From Flavobacteriales bacterium (GTDB lineage Bacteria; Bacteroidota; Bacteroidia; Flavobacteriales_C; GCA-002722245), in NCBI GenBank assembly GCA_023251095.1, contig JAHEZL010000023.1:17797-81796 (forward strand): DNA of 64,000 bases. Reading direction: 5' to 3'. Of the stretch, positions 1 through 9,611 are shown in pieces. Position 1 is the first letter of the stretch, and each line of letters begins with the position of its first letter. The notes beneath the pieces were generated by a model, which was given only the letters and a program-made list of their open reading frames with translations, made no database searches and was not told the origin of the DNA. Position numbers and translations under genes: made by a program.

Positions 1-1
1 C

Positions 2-589
2 TACGACCTCAATGAAGAGTACGCTAGAACTTTGCACTACGAAGAAATGGCGGCCGGAGAAAATAAAGCGGAAAGCGGTGAAGAAAAAAGTGATTTGGTT
101 GGTGTGCCTGCGCTTAATTTTTATGGAGGAGATTTGAAACGAGGCGGTATATGGTGGAGCGGTAAAGGCATTACTTTAGAAAAAGGAGATGTTTTTACTT
201 TTGATGCTGAAAATGTTGGTCCCGACAGTATTCCTTTTGGAGCTACCTTCCCTCCTCTTGATTTATTGAAAGCAAAAGTTTTGGTTAAAATAAGTGCCCG
301 TGCCGAAGGAAAAGATGGCGCTGTACCTGTTCTTTATTTACAAGTTGATGATGCCAGCGGTTACAAAGCCGACGCCAAAAGACCTTCACAAAAAATTGAA
401 AATTCAGCCGACTTTAAAGATTACTATTTCGACTTAAAAGACATCTTTGTTCAAAGCGTACCGAAACACTCGGTTAATGGAGCAATGATTAATAGCTTGA
501 AGTTTTTTATCAATCCTGGACAAACAGCCTTTACCGGACAAATTTACATCCGCGAAATTAAACTTGTTCCGGTTCCTGAAGGGAAGTAA
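2..589 (+). CDS. C-terminal part of a probable secreted or surface protein (5' end outside window)
   Basis: The reading frame is open from the first complete codon at position 2, so the gene begins outside the window; 195 codons and the TAA stop are visible. After a charged linker rich in E, K and G (about residues 10-40 of the visible part) comes a domain of about 150 residues with beta-strand-like alternation, ending in a strand motif TGQIYIREIKL. This looks like a C-terminal beta-sandwich, possibly carbohydrate binding, of the kind found at the end of Bacteroidota glycan-active proteins. No catalytic motif and no T9SS sorting domain are visible. The GH97 gene follows 556 bp downstream on the same strand but has its own promoter module. 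I do not recognise the family, so the function is unknown. Confidence 0.6.
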   Translation, partial: YDLNEEYARTLHYEEMAAGENKAESGEEKSDLVGVPALNFYGGDLKRGGIWWSGKGITLEKGDVFTFDAENVGPDSIPFGATFPPLDLLKAKVLVKISARAEGKDGAVPVLYLQVDDASGYKADAKRPSQKIENSADFKDYYFDLKDIFVQSVPKHSVNGAMINSLKFFINPGQTAFTGQIYIREIKLVPVPEGK

Positions 590-680
590 TAAAATCTTCA
601 TCGCATACATTCTCAGCTAAGTTTTCAACTTAGCGGAATTTTTTCTTAAAGAATTAAATCTTTTACATCGTGTTTTTTCT

Positions 681-757
681 TGTAGAGACGCAAAATTTTG
701 CGTCTTAAATAATAACTGACACATTTTACCGGAGACGGAAAATCTTCCGTCTCTACA
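681..757. repeat. MITE-like or REP-like palindromic element
   Basis: The ends form an inverted repeat, TGTAGAGACG at 681-690 and CGTCTCTACA at 748-757. Inside are two further palindromes: a perfect 20-bp one at 686-705 (AGACGCAAAA/TTTTGCGTCT) and an imperfect one at 731-753 (GAGACGGAA/TTCCGTCTC). The element is 77 bp, has no ORF and lies between two genes. Similar GAGACG-ended palindromes are scattered in other Bacteroidota genomes as far as I recall. No second copy was seen in this window. The remaining intergenic sequence from 590 to 870 is AT-rich and shows nothing else. Confidence 0.6.
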
Positions 758-882
758 AACACCATTTCCTAAAATGCAATGAGTCATCTTGAGATAAAAT
801 AAGATAAAGGTATTTATTCTTGTAAAAACATTTTTTTAAGCCCAATCCACCCCAAAAACACCTGTACAATCACATATTTTAT

Positions 883-986
883 CTATATTTTTCAATACTT
901 AAAATTATATTTAACACTGTAAATCAATGACTTAAATTAATATTCTCTTATTTTCATTGATATTATAAATTGACAAATAGCTTCTC
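883..986 (+). promoter_or_regulatory. Shared regulatory module, class B copy, upstream of the GH97 gene
   Basis: Box 1 CTATATTT is at 883-890, with another CATATTTT 10 bp upstream (873-880). The dyad-like box 2 CTGTAAATCA is at 917-926 (centre 922) and is followed by the shared ACTTAA. A -33-like TTGAT starts at 957 and a -7-like TAGCTTCT at 978. The distance from the box 2 centre to the -7 box is 56 bp, as in the seven other copies. The 40 bp around TTTTCATTGATATTA (951-965) closely match the copy at 33869. The likely transcript start is near 990, giving a leader of about 70 or 155 nt depending on the start codon. Confidence 0.65.
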
Positions 987-1145
987 GGTTGACAATCGTC
1001 TTAATTTGTATCAGTACGCTATTCTTGAAAGATTTATAACACGTTAAAACTAAAACATATGAAATGTTCAAGCACCGAAATTTTGATCGCTAAAAAAGAT
1101 AGCATGAACATAACATATGACCTTAAAAAATTAAAACCGAAACAT

Positions 1146-3254
1146 ATGAAAGCAAATTTTGAAGGCACTCGTGGGAAAGGATTAAAAGCAATTTCTCTGA
1201 TTTTATTCCTTGTGATTTTAAACGCATGTCAAACAAAGAATTTTGCTGTTGTCATCAACAGCATCTCTTCTCCGGGAAAGATAAATACCATTGAATTCTT
1301 TTTGGATGAAAACGGTACACCACGTTATTTAGTTAAACACGGAAATAAAACAGTTATCGACAGCTCAAGTATGAGCTTTGATTTCAAAGGACAAGATCCT
1401 ATGAACGCAGGTTTTGTAATCAAAAATACTTCTGAAAAAGATTTCAATGAAACCTGGGAAATGCCTTGGGGCGAGCAACGCAATGTAGTTAACAAGTACA
1501 AAGAACTGATGGTAGAACTGGAAGAAGCTTCCGGCGCTAAACGCCCGTTGAATATCTACTTCCGCGCCTATGACGATGGTATCGCGTTTCGTTATGAATT
1601 CCCGAAACAAGCCGGAGTTGACTCTCTTACTATACTAGATGAAAATACTGAATTCCAATTGACAGGTGACCATACCTGCTGGTGGAATCCGGGCGACTGG
1701 GACAGTTCAGAGCATTTATACTACACCGACAGCTTATCGAAAATTGATGCTTTAGAGTTGAAGAAAAATGAATTGGCAAATAGTCATATCGTTGACAACT
1801 CTGTACTTACTCCTTTAACAATGCGTACAAAAGAAGGTGTGCACATTGCCTTCCACGAAGCAAATCTTACTGATTATGCAGGTATGACGCTTAAACTTGG
1901 CGGTGATAACTTTTTGCTTACAAGTGAGCTCGTAGGTTCCGATCGTTTAGGATACAAAGCAAAATGTGCTTTGCCTTTCGTAACGCCTTGGAGAACCATT
2001 CAAATTGCCGACAAAGCAACTCAATTGTTGGAATCTCGCTTAATTGAAAACTTAAACGAAAGAAATAAAATTGGTGATGTAAGTTATTTCGCTCCTAAAA
2101 AATATGTAGGCATCTGGTGGGAAATGCACATCGGTAAATCAACCTGGGATTTAGCCAGCGGAAAACACGGCGCAACTACAGAGAATGCAAAAAAATACAT
2201 CGACTTTGCCGCAGCAAACGGATTGAAAGGGATTTTGGTAGAAGGATGGAACACCGGCTGGGAGCACTGGATAGGCTTTGAAGACAGAGAAGGTGTATTT
2301 GATTTTGTGACTCCTTATCCTGATTATGATTTGAAAGAAGTAGTGCGCTACGGTAAAGAAAAAGGAGTTGAATTAATTATGCACAATGAAACTTCTGCTG
2401 CGCCACGTACTTACGACAAACAAATGGACACTGCTTATAAAATGATGCATCAGTTGGGCATTCATTCTGTGAAAACCGGTTATGTTGGTCCAATTATTCC
2501 GAAAGGAGAATACCACGATGGCCAATGGATGGTGAATCATTACCAAAGAGTAGTTGAAAAAGGTGCCCAATACCAAGTGGCTATTGATGTACATGAGCCA
2601 ATTAAACCAACAGGTTTAAGAAGAACTTATCCAAACCTTGTTGCAGCAGAAGGTGCAAGAGGTCAGGAATTCAACGCCTGGTCGAACGACGGCGGAAATC
2701 CTCCTGAACATTTACCAATTTTAGCTTTCACAAGAATGCTGGCCGGACCAATGGATTTTACTCCGGGGATTTTTGAAATCTCTTTGCCATCAAAACCGCA
2801 CAACCAAATCAACACTACTTTGGCGCAACAACTGGCTTTGTATGTGGTGATTTACAGTCCGGTGCAAATGGCTGCAGATTTACCTGAAAACTACAAAGGT
2901 CAGCCTGCTTTCCAATTCATTAAAGATGTTGGAGTGGATTGGGAACAAACAGTGGTGTTGAACGGAGAAGTTGGAGATTTTGTCTCCATCGCAAGAGAAG
3001 AACGCGAAACAGGAAATTGGTTTGTTGGCGGTATCACCGATGAAAACCAAAGAGAAATCACTATCGATTTTTCTTTCCTTAAAGACGGAAAAAAATATGA
3101 GGCAGTAATTTATCAGGATGGAAAAAAAGCACACTACAAAAGAAATCCAACCGATATCGAAATTGTAAAAGTGACCATCGACAAAAACACAAAGCAAACT
3201 TTAAAACTGGCTGAAGGCGGTGGATTTGCCATCAGTTTAAAGTTGATAAAGTAA
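1146..3254 (+). CDS. GH97 alpha-glucosidase, SusB-like, lipoprotein
   Basis: This is an inverting glycoside hydrolase family 97 enzyme, expected to release glucose from alpha-glucans. With the start at 1146 the protein has 702 residues, near the family's usual 700-740. A lipobox LNAC follows a hydrophobic stretch (cysteine at residue 28), so it is probably a membrane-anchored lipoprotein. The catalytic TIM barrel begins near KYVGIWWEMHIG. Three glutamates, E415 (HNET), E484 (DVHEP) and E508 (RGQEF), are spaced 69 and 24 residues apart. That equals the spacing of E439, E508 and E532 in SusB as I recall it, and separates this enzyme from retaining GH97 members, which use Asp. In-frame ATGs at 1059 and 1104 are alternatives; 1146 gives a normal-length lipoprotein signal. 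The motif ACATATGA recurs at all three areas (about 1056, 1110 and 1143). The shared regulatory module lies upstream. Confidence 0.93.
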   Translation: MKANFEGTRGKGLKAISLILFLVILNACQTKNFAVVINSISSPGKINTIEFFLDENGTPRYLVKHGNKTVIDSSSMSFDFKGQDPMNAGFVIKNTSEKDFNETWEMPWGEQRNVVNKYKELMVELEEASGAKRPLNIYFRAYDDGIAFRYEFPKQAGVDSLTILDENTEFQLTGDHTCWWNPGDWDSSEHLYYTDSLSKIDALELKKNELANSHIVDNSVLTPLTMRTKEGVHIAFHEANLTDYAGMTLKLGGDNFLLTSELVGSDRLGYKAKCALPFVTPWRTIQIADKATQLLESRLIENLNERNKIGDVSYFAPKKYVGIWWEMHIGKSTWDLASGKHGATTENAKKYIDFAAANGLKGILVEGWNTGWEHWIGFEDREGVFDFVTPYPDYDLKEVVRYGKEKGVELIMHNETSAAPRTYDKQMDTAYKMMHQLGIHSVKTGYVGPIIPKGEYHDGQWMVNHYQRVVEKGAQYQVAIDVHEPIKPTGLRRTYPNLVAAEGARGQEFNAWSNDGGNPPEHLPILAFTRMLAGPMDFTPGIFEISLPSKPHNQINTTLAQQLALYVVIYSPVQMAADLPENYKGQPAFQFIKDVGVDWEQTVVLNGEVGDFVSIAREERETGNWFVGGITDENQREITIDFSFLKDGKKYEAVIYQDGKKAHYKRNPTDIEIVKVTIDKNTKQTLKLAEGGGFAISLKLIK

Positions 3255-3305
3255 AGAGCTGTTAGCTTAGGCCATCTTCACAAAAGATAAAAGCCTTGGC
3301 AATTT

Positions 3306-3347
3306 TACCGACCGGGAATACTATACCCCGTTTTCTCCCGGTCGGTA
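3306..3347 (+). terminator. Strong hairpin after the GH97 gene, possible terminator or leader structure
   Basis: A perfect 12-bp stem pairs TACCGACCGGGA (3306-3317) with TCCCGGTCGGTA (3336-3347) around an 18-nt loop. It lies 51 bp after the GH97 stop and 31 bp before the next ATG. No clear T-run follows (TTAAATC), so it could be a weak terminator, an mRNA-stabilising or processing stem, or an attenuator between GH97 and the downstream pair. Confidence 0.5.
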
Positions 3348-3378
3348 TTAAATCATAATAGAAATAAAAAATAATAGT

Positions 3379-6300
3379 ATGATTTTACATAATTCTAAAA
3401 AGCTTTTATTCACTATTGTTGCTGCGCTGCTAACGCTTTACAGCTTTGCTGCCAACATTACTTCTACAGCAGGTGGCGGGAACTGGAACAGTGCTGCTAC
3501 GTGGGTGGGAGGAGTTATTCCGGGAGCTGCCGACAATGTTACTATTGCCGGAAATGTTACTGTAAATGCCAACGCTTCAGCTACCAACATTACCATTAGT
3601 ACAGGAGCAACGCTTACATGTAGCAATGCGGGATTGAGTGTAGCCGGCAACTGGACTAACAATGGAACATTCAATGGTTCTCCAACCGGACAAAACGGTA
3701 ACACCAATGAAAAAGTAACTTTCACCGGAGCAGGCACCACCATTGGCGGCTCAGCTGTTTCTCATTTTTGTAATCTTACAATCAATCCGGGTGCAGGAGG
3801 CACAGTAACCATCACTTCTACTGCTATTGATTTCGGTCCGGCGCAATTTTCAAATTCAGTAATTACATTACAAAGCGGAACTTTAGATGTTGGTGCAGGA
3901 CACTCCATCAACTCCGTATCTCAACAAGGTGGTTCAATAGTGAGCACTGGAGGTGATTTTAAATCTTACGGACCAACGGGTTGGAATTTAAATCTGTCAG
4001 CTGCTTTTGGCGCTACTTTCAACACTACAGGAACCGTTAGTTTAGATAACGTTATCGGATTGGGAACAAGCGGAAATTTCGGTTACTCTCTTCAAAACAA
4101 TACTTCCGGCGGACTCCATCTCAACGGATTATACAGCGTTAAAGGAGCGCAATCGCAAAACTGGGCCATTAAAAACAATGCGCCAATTTGGGGGCCTGCT
4201 TCTACTTTATACAGAGACAACGACAATCAAGGATTTAACATTGGAAACAATGGCGATTTATCATGGACGGCCAACACCGGAACTATTGGTGTAACGCCGG
4301 GATTTCCCAACAATGTGACTTTAGTAAACATGGGCAGCTCGGTATTTAACAATACAGGATGGCACCCAACAGGAGCCATTGGATTGAACGGAGCTTTGCA
4401 TATCGGTGATCCTACAACCAACGGACGAATTACTCTGGAAGATGTAACCAGCTTTACTTCGGGAGGTTTGATCATCGACAACAACTCTTTAATCATCGGA
4501 CCGAAAACAGGAATTCCATTTACCGATAAAGGTGATTTCACATTGACAGGCGGAACAACAGGTATTTTTCAAACCTCGGGAGCCACTATTAATTTTGCAG
4601 GATCGGGAACCTCAGGATCTCCGCAGGTGATCAGCACTACAGGCTCTTCTGTAGTTTTTGGCAACATGTCGGTAACTAACGGAACCTATGTTCAATTGCA
4701 GGATCCCGTGAGCGTTACGGGGACTTTGAATTTAACTTCAGGATACATTGGTACAACTTCAACCAATTTATTAACGATAAGCAATACTGCTACTTCGGCC
4801 ATTAATGGCGGTGGTACAACTGCTTATGTGGACGGACCTTTAGCTTGGTCGGTTCCGGCAACAACTTCAGGAAATTATATTTTCCCTATTGGTAATGGAG
4901 GAAAATATCTTCCCTTGACTTTAGCCCCGAATTCTACTTCTGGAACAACTGTTACGGCAACGGCCTTCAATCAAAATTCAAATGGTACTCCGGATAAAAC
5001 AGTAACCTCTATCAGTCAAACTGAATACTGGTCGGTAACTACTTCCAGTCCGTTTACAAGCGGTCCGTTAGTAAGCGTTGCCCGTCCGAATGCAGTAGCA
5101 CCTGATAACGCTTTAGCAGTGAGTTCAACTTCCAATGGAGTATATACCGCAATTGGCGGCACAGCAGGCGGAAATACCATTAGTGGCGGAGGAATTGGCA
5201 CAGGCAGTCCGGCTTTTGTTACTATGGTTTTAGCTCCTTTATCCATTGTTAAACTAAGCGGCACCAATGTAACCTGTAATGGTACTACCGGTTCATTAAC
5301 AGTGGGCGGAAGCGGCGGTACTCCAGCTTATCAATACAGCATTAACGGAGGAGCTTTTCAGGCATCCAACACCTTCAGTCCTTTAGCACCCGGAAATCAT
5401 ACCGTAAACGTGAAAGACAATACGGGAACAATAGCCACAGATACTTTAAAAGTGTTGGGTTCCATCGTGATCAACGGCAACGATAAAGATGTTTCTATTT
5501 GTTCGGGCTCTTCCACTACCTTAACTGCTGCTAACTTACAAAACACCACGCCGGTTTATTCATGGTCGACTAGTTTAAGTGGAACTCCTGTAATAGGGAC
5601 CAATGCAGCTTTAACGGTATCGCCTACCACCACTACAAAATATTATGTTACCAGTAAATTGTACAACAATAATAAATTGGTGAACGGAAGTTTTGAATCG
5701 GGAAATACCGGATTCACTTCCACCTACACCAACTATACCGGAGCTCAATACGCCACTACACCGGGCAATAACGGCTATTACAAAATTTCAAATTCAGGAA
5801 TTAATCTTTGTCAGTATTTCAGTATCACAGGTGCGCCGAATCAAACCAGTTTAACTCCACAAAATGGCGGTCAGTATTTTATTGGCGACGGAGCAACTAC
5901 AAGTTCCAAAGTATGGGAACAAACGGTAAGCGGATTAACAGCAGGCGAAGTATATAAATTTCAATTTTATTACGCAGCGGGAAATCCTGATGCAACGAGA
6001 GCAGTGTTGCGTCCAACCATCAATGGTGGCGCTACTTTGGGAGATGTTACCACCACCAATGCCGGGGCATGGACTCAGGCTACTTATACCTGGACAGCTA
6101 CAGGAACTTCGGCTACAGTAGCCATCACCGATATGACTTCTTCAGGAAGCACAAACGGTAACGACTTCTATCTGGACAACATGGAATTTCTTGCTCCTTG
6201 TACAGTGACTGATTCTATCAGAGTAATTGTATCTACCGCAACACCCGGTACAGTATCGGCCAATCAAACTATTTGTGTTGGTGCAACACCGGCTTCTCTT

Positions 6301-9300
6301 ACCTTAAGCGGTAATTTAAATACCACCATCATCAGATGGGAAGTTGCCACCAATGCAGCATTTACTGCAAACCTCACTCCTATTGCTTCTACCGCTACAA
6401 CTTTAACAGGAGCAAATACCGGTGCGAATGCCTTACCAGCCGGTACTTATTATTTCCGTGTGGTAGAAAGTGGTTGCGGAACAACCATTTATTCAACAAG
6501 TGCAACGATCACCGTAACAGCTCCTGTAACACCAACATTTACTGCAATAGCAGCAATATGCAGCGGAGCAACGGCACCAACTTTATCGTTGAGTTCAACC
6601 AATAGTCCGACCATCACCGGAACATGGAACCCGTCAACAATAAGCAATACAGCAGGCGCCACTTATACCTTTACACCCGCAACCGGACAATGTGCCACCA
6701 CTACCACTTTAACCACTACGGTAAATCCGGTTTTAACACCAACAGTAAGTTGTGGTACCACCACCACCAGCTCAGTACAATTTAACTGGACTGCCACTGC
6801 AGGAGCCACCAACTACACTTTAAGCTACACTAAAAACGGAGGAGCTGCTACCAGCGGAGGAACAACCAACAGCACAACCTACACTGTTAGTTCCCTTCTT
6901 CCGGGAGATGCAATAGTATTAACGGTAACACCAACCGGACCGGGATGTTATGCGCCGGGAACATGCACCTGTACAGCAATTTCCTGTTCACCGATAACAG
7001 TCACTGTACCGGCCAATTCTTCTGTATGTGCAGGAGCAACAATACCTTTAACTGCTTTTGTAAGTTCTCCTACGGGAGCAACATTTGCATGGACAAATTC
7101 TAATCCGCTGATCGGACTCGCAGCATCAGGCACCGGACAAATTGCGTCGTTTACATCAACCAACACAACAGGCGCTGCAATCATCGCTACCATCACCGTA
7201 ACACCAACCATTGGATTGTGTGCAGGAACTCCGAGCACTTATACCATAACGGTAAATCCTGCGGCTACCAATACTTTGAGTTCAACTACCGGTACCGATG
7301 CTCAATCCATATGCGTTAATACTGCCATCACCAATATCACTTACGCAATAGGTGGAAGCGCAACCGGTGCTGCATTGACCGGTACACTTCCGGCAGGTGT
7401 AACAGGATCTTATGATGCATTAGCAAAAGTGTTCACTATCAGCGGAACACCAACAGCAGCAACAGGAAGCCCTTTCAATTACACAATATCCACAAGCGGT
7501 CCGTGCGCAGTAGTAAGCACAACTGGAACCATCACCGTTAATCCGATTTTAACGCCAACAGTAAGTTGTGGCACTTCCACCAATTCATCGGTGCAATTCA
7601 CTTGGACAGCTCTTGCAGGAGCTGCCAACTATTCTTTAAGTTATACTGTAAATGGCGCCTTCCCTACCAACGGCGGAACAATAGCAGGCACCAGCTTTAG
7701 CGTAAGTTCATTGGCACCAAGCGATGTTGTTATGTTAACAGTAACACCAATCGGTACAGGATGCTATACTACGGGAACAGGAACTTGTACTGCAATAGTT
7801 TGTGATCCGATATCGGTAATAGTACCAGCTGATTTTGTGGTGTGTAAAGGCGAAAATGTTTTACCAACTTCTTTCACCAGTTCTCCTGCAGGTGCAACTT
7901 TTACGTGGACAAACAGTAATCCCGCTATAGGTTTGGCCGCATCGGGTATGGGCGATGTACCTGCTTTTATAGCTGCTAATAATGGAACTACCGACTTAGT
8001 GGCAACCATCGTTGTAACACCAAAAATTGGTTTGTGTTCAGGAACAGCAAATACTTACACCATTACTGTGCGTCCTGAAGCAATCAATACCTATCTATCC
8101 GGTCCGGCCACACAAACGGTATGCATCAATGATCCTATTGCGGATCTTGTTTATACAATAGATGGAAGCGCAACAGGCGCAACCTTAGGCGGCACAGTGC
8201 CTGCAGGCGTAACGGGAACTTACAATGCGCTGGCGAAAACATTTACCGTTAGCGGAACACCAACAGAATCATCAGCTACTTATTTTGCTTTCACGATAAC
8301 AACAACAGGTCCGTGTCCGTCATCAACAACAGGCGGTGTGCTCTACGTCAATCCGATTTATACACCGGTTGTCGCTTGTGGTGCAAGCAGTAATACATCA
8401 GTTGAATTTATTTGGACAAGTGCAACAGGTGCCACCGGCTATTCTTTGAGCTATACCAAAAACGGAGGTTCTGCTACGAATGCTCCGTCAACCAGCGATA
8501 CCAGTTATACTTTTACTGCATTGAATCCGGGTGATATTATCGTATTAACAGTGACGCCGACAGGCACGGGTTGTTTTGAGTCTGCAACTGCTACATGCAC
8601 AGCTATTCCTTGTTCTCCAATCACAGTAACAGTGCCGACCGACACCGCTTTATGTGCAGGAGGAACAATTGCAGCAACTAACTTTGTAAGTTCTCCAACA
8701 GGCGCAACATTTATCTGGACGAATTCAAATCCTTCTATCGGATTAGCAGCTTCGGGCAGCGGACAAATTGCGGCATTCACAGCCACTAACAATTCCTCTT
8801 CAACAATAAGTGCAACCATCACTGTAACACCAACAATAGGATTGTGCACCGGAACCCCAAGCACTTACACCATCACTGTAAATCCAACCGTAACACCATC
8901 ATTTATTGCCATTGATCCGATTTGCATTGGAACAACAGCACCTCTTTTATCTTTAACTTCCACTAACTCTCCTGCTATCAGCGGAACATGGAATCCGGCA
9001 TTGGTCAATAATTCTCTTGTAGGAACCACAACTTATACTTTTACTCCTGATGCAGGTGGTTGCGCCTTGAACACAAATATTTCCGTTACAGTGGTAGATT
9101 CCTTTCAGGTAGATGCAGGCGAAGATGTGATTGTTTGCAGTGGCGAAACAGTGAATTTAACAGCCAACGCAACAGTTGCTGCAAGTTATGTATGGAGTAA
9201 CGACGCTGTTGGAGCAAGCATCAGCATCACTACCGACAGCTCAAAAGAATACCGCGTTACGGCATCCAACGGCGTATGTACAGCAGTTGATCTGGTTAAA

Positions 9301-9606
9301 ATAAATTTAAAAGATTCATTGTCGCCAACACTTTATATTCCTAATGCCTTTACTCCCAATGAAGATGGCGTGAACGATGTATTTAAAGTTTACGGAGAAG
9401 GTGTTATCGCATTTGAAGGAAATATTTTCAACCGATGGGGAGAACTGGTTTACCACTGGGAAAATATTGAAGAAGGCTGGAATGGCAAATCAAAATCCAA
9501 TAATCTTGTAATGGGAGAAGTTTATGTGTACTCCATCAAAGTAAAAAATGAATGTCAGCAAAATTTCGAAAAGGTGAGAATAGGCAGTGTAACCATGATT
9601 AAATAG
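3379..9606 (+). CDS. Giant secreted multidomain repeat protein with CBM-like domain and T9SS type B sorting domain
   Basis: The protein has 2075 residues. An N-terminal signal peptide (about 1-24) is followed by a G8-like start (GGGNWNSAATWVGG) and a beta-rich, probably beta-helical region to about residue 620. At about 768-940 lies a jelly-roll domain beginning LVNGSFESG, typical of CBM4/9-like or DUF642-like carbohydrate-binding modules. From about 1118 to 1835 come tandem composite repeats of roughly 270 residues (an FN3-like part, a PKD-like part with VCAGATI and FAWTNSNP, and an Ig-like part). The C-terminus (about 1985-2075) has the IPNAFTPNEDGVNDVF motif of the type B gliding-type sorting domain. 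No catalytic motif is visible; I infer an adhesive or scaffold role at the cell surface. The GH13 gene begins 5 bp after its stop, so the two are almost surely co-transcribed. Confidence 0.85.
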   Translation: MILHNSKKLLFTIVAALLTLYSFAANITSTAGGGNWNSAATWVGGVIPGAADNVTIAGNVTVNANASATNITISTGATLTCSNAGLSVAGNWTNNGTFNGSPTGQNGNTNEKVTFTGAGTTIGGSAVSHFCNLTINPGAGGTVTITSTAIDFGPAQFSNSVITLQSGTLDVGAGHSINSVSQQGGSIVSTGGDFKSYGPTGWNLNLSAAFGATFNTTGTVSLDNVIGLGTSGNFGYSLQNNTSGGLHLNGLYSVKGAQSQNWAIKNNAPIWGPASTLYRDNDNQGFNIGNNGDLSWTANTGTIGVTPGFPNNVTLVNMGSSVFNNTGWHPTGAIGLNGALHIGDPTTNGRITLEDVTSFTSGGLIIDNNSLIIGPKTGIPFTDKGDFTLTGGTTGIFQTSGATINFAGSGTSGSPQVISTTGSSVVFGNMSVTNGTYVQLQDPVSVTGTLNLTSGYIGTTSTNLLTISNTATSAINGGGTTAYVDGPLAWSVPATTSGNYIFPIGNGGKYLPLTLAPNSTSGTTVTATAFNQNSNGTPDKTVTSISQTEYWSVTTSSPFTSGPLVSVARPNAVAPDNALAVSSTSNGVYTAIGGTAGGNTISGGGIGTGSPAFVTMVLAPLSIVKLSGTNVTCNGTTGSLTVGGSGGTPAYQYSINGGAFQASNTFSPLAPGNHTVNVKDNTGTIATDTLKVLGSIVINGNDKDVSICSGSSTTLTAANLQNTTPVYSWSTSLSGTPVIGTNAALTVSPTTTTKYYVTSKLYNNNKLVNGSFESGNTGFTSTYTNYTGAQYATTPGNNGYYKISNSGINLCQYFSITGAPNQTSLTPQNGGQYFIGDGATTSSKVWEQTVSGLTAGEVYKFQFYYAAGNPDATRAVLRPTINGGATLGDVTTTNAGAWTQATYTWTATGTSATVAITDMTSSGSTNGNDFYLDNMEFLAPCTVTDSIRVIVSTATPGTVSANQTICVGATPASLTLSGNLNTTIIRWEVATNAAFTANLTPIASTATTLTGANTGANALPAGTYYFRVVESGCGTTIYSTSATITVTAPVTPTFTAIAAICSGATAPTLSLSSTNSPTITGTWNPSTISNTAGATYTFTPATGQCATTTTLTTTVNPVLTPTVSCGTTTTSSVQFNWTATAGATNYTLSYTKNGGAATSGGTTNSTTYTVSSLLPGDAIVLTVTPTGPGCYAPGTCTCTAISCSPITVTVPANSSVCAGATIPLTAFVSSPTGATFAWTNSNPLIGLAASGTGQIASFTSTNTTGAAIIATITVTPTIGLCAGTPSTYTITVNPAATNTLSSTTGTDAQSICVNTAITNITYAIGGSATGAALTGTLPAGVTGSYDALAKVFTISGTPTAATGSPFNYTISTSGPCAVVSTTGTITVNPILTPTVSCGTSTNSSVQFTWTALAGAANYSLSYTVNGAFPTNGGTIAGTSFSVSSLAPSDVVMLTVTPIGTGCYTTGTGTCTAIVCDPISVIVPADFVVCKGENVLPTSFTSSPAGATFTWTNSNPAIGLAASGMGDVPAFIAANNGTTDLVATIVVTPKIGLCSGTANTYTITVRPEAINTYLSGPATQTVCINDPIADLVYTIDGSATGATLGGTVPAGVTGTYNALAKTFTVSGTPTESSATYFAFTITTTGPCPSSTTGGVLYVNPIYTPVVACGASSNTSVEFIWTSATGATGYSLSYTKNGGSATNAPSTSDTSYTFTALNPGDIIVLTVTPTGTGCFESATATCTAIPCSPITVTVPTDTALCAGGTIAATNFVSSPTGATFIWTNSNPSIGLAASGSGQIAAFTATNNSSSTISATITVTPTIGLCTGTPSTYTITVNPTVTPSFIAIDPICIGTTAPLLSLTSTNSPAISGTWNPALVNNSLVGTTTYTFTPDAGGCALNTNISVTVVDSFQVDAGEDVIVCSGETVNLTANATVAASYVWSNDAVGASISITTDSSKEYRVTASNGVCTAVDLVKINLKDSLSPTLYIPNAFTPNEDGVNDVFKVYGEGVIAFEGNIFNRWGELVYHWENIEEGWNGKSKSNNLVMGEVYVYSIKVKNECQQNFEKVRIGSVTMIK
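6731..8886 (+). repeat. Tandem composite repeat of about 810 bp inside the giant secreted protein
   Basis: Copies begin at about 6731 (TTTTAACACC), 7547 (TTTTAACGCC) and 8357 (TTTATACACC), offsets of 816 and 810 bp. Each encodes an FN3-like segment (VQFNWTATAGATNY), a PKD-like segment (GATFAWTNSNP..IGLAASG) and, in the first two copies, an Ig-like segment. The third copy is partial. The copies have diverged at many third positions, so the duplication is not recent. Confidence 0.8.
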
Positions 9607-9611
9607 ATGTT

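Noticed and set aside
6336..6605. 89-codon + strand frame inside the giant secreted protein
   Set aside because: It is an out-of-frame shadow rich in Cys, Asn and Ser, which follows from the repeat composition of the real frame.
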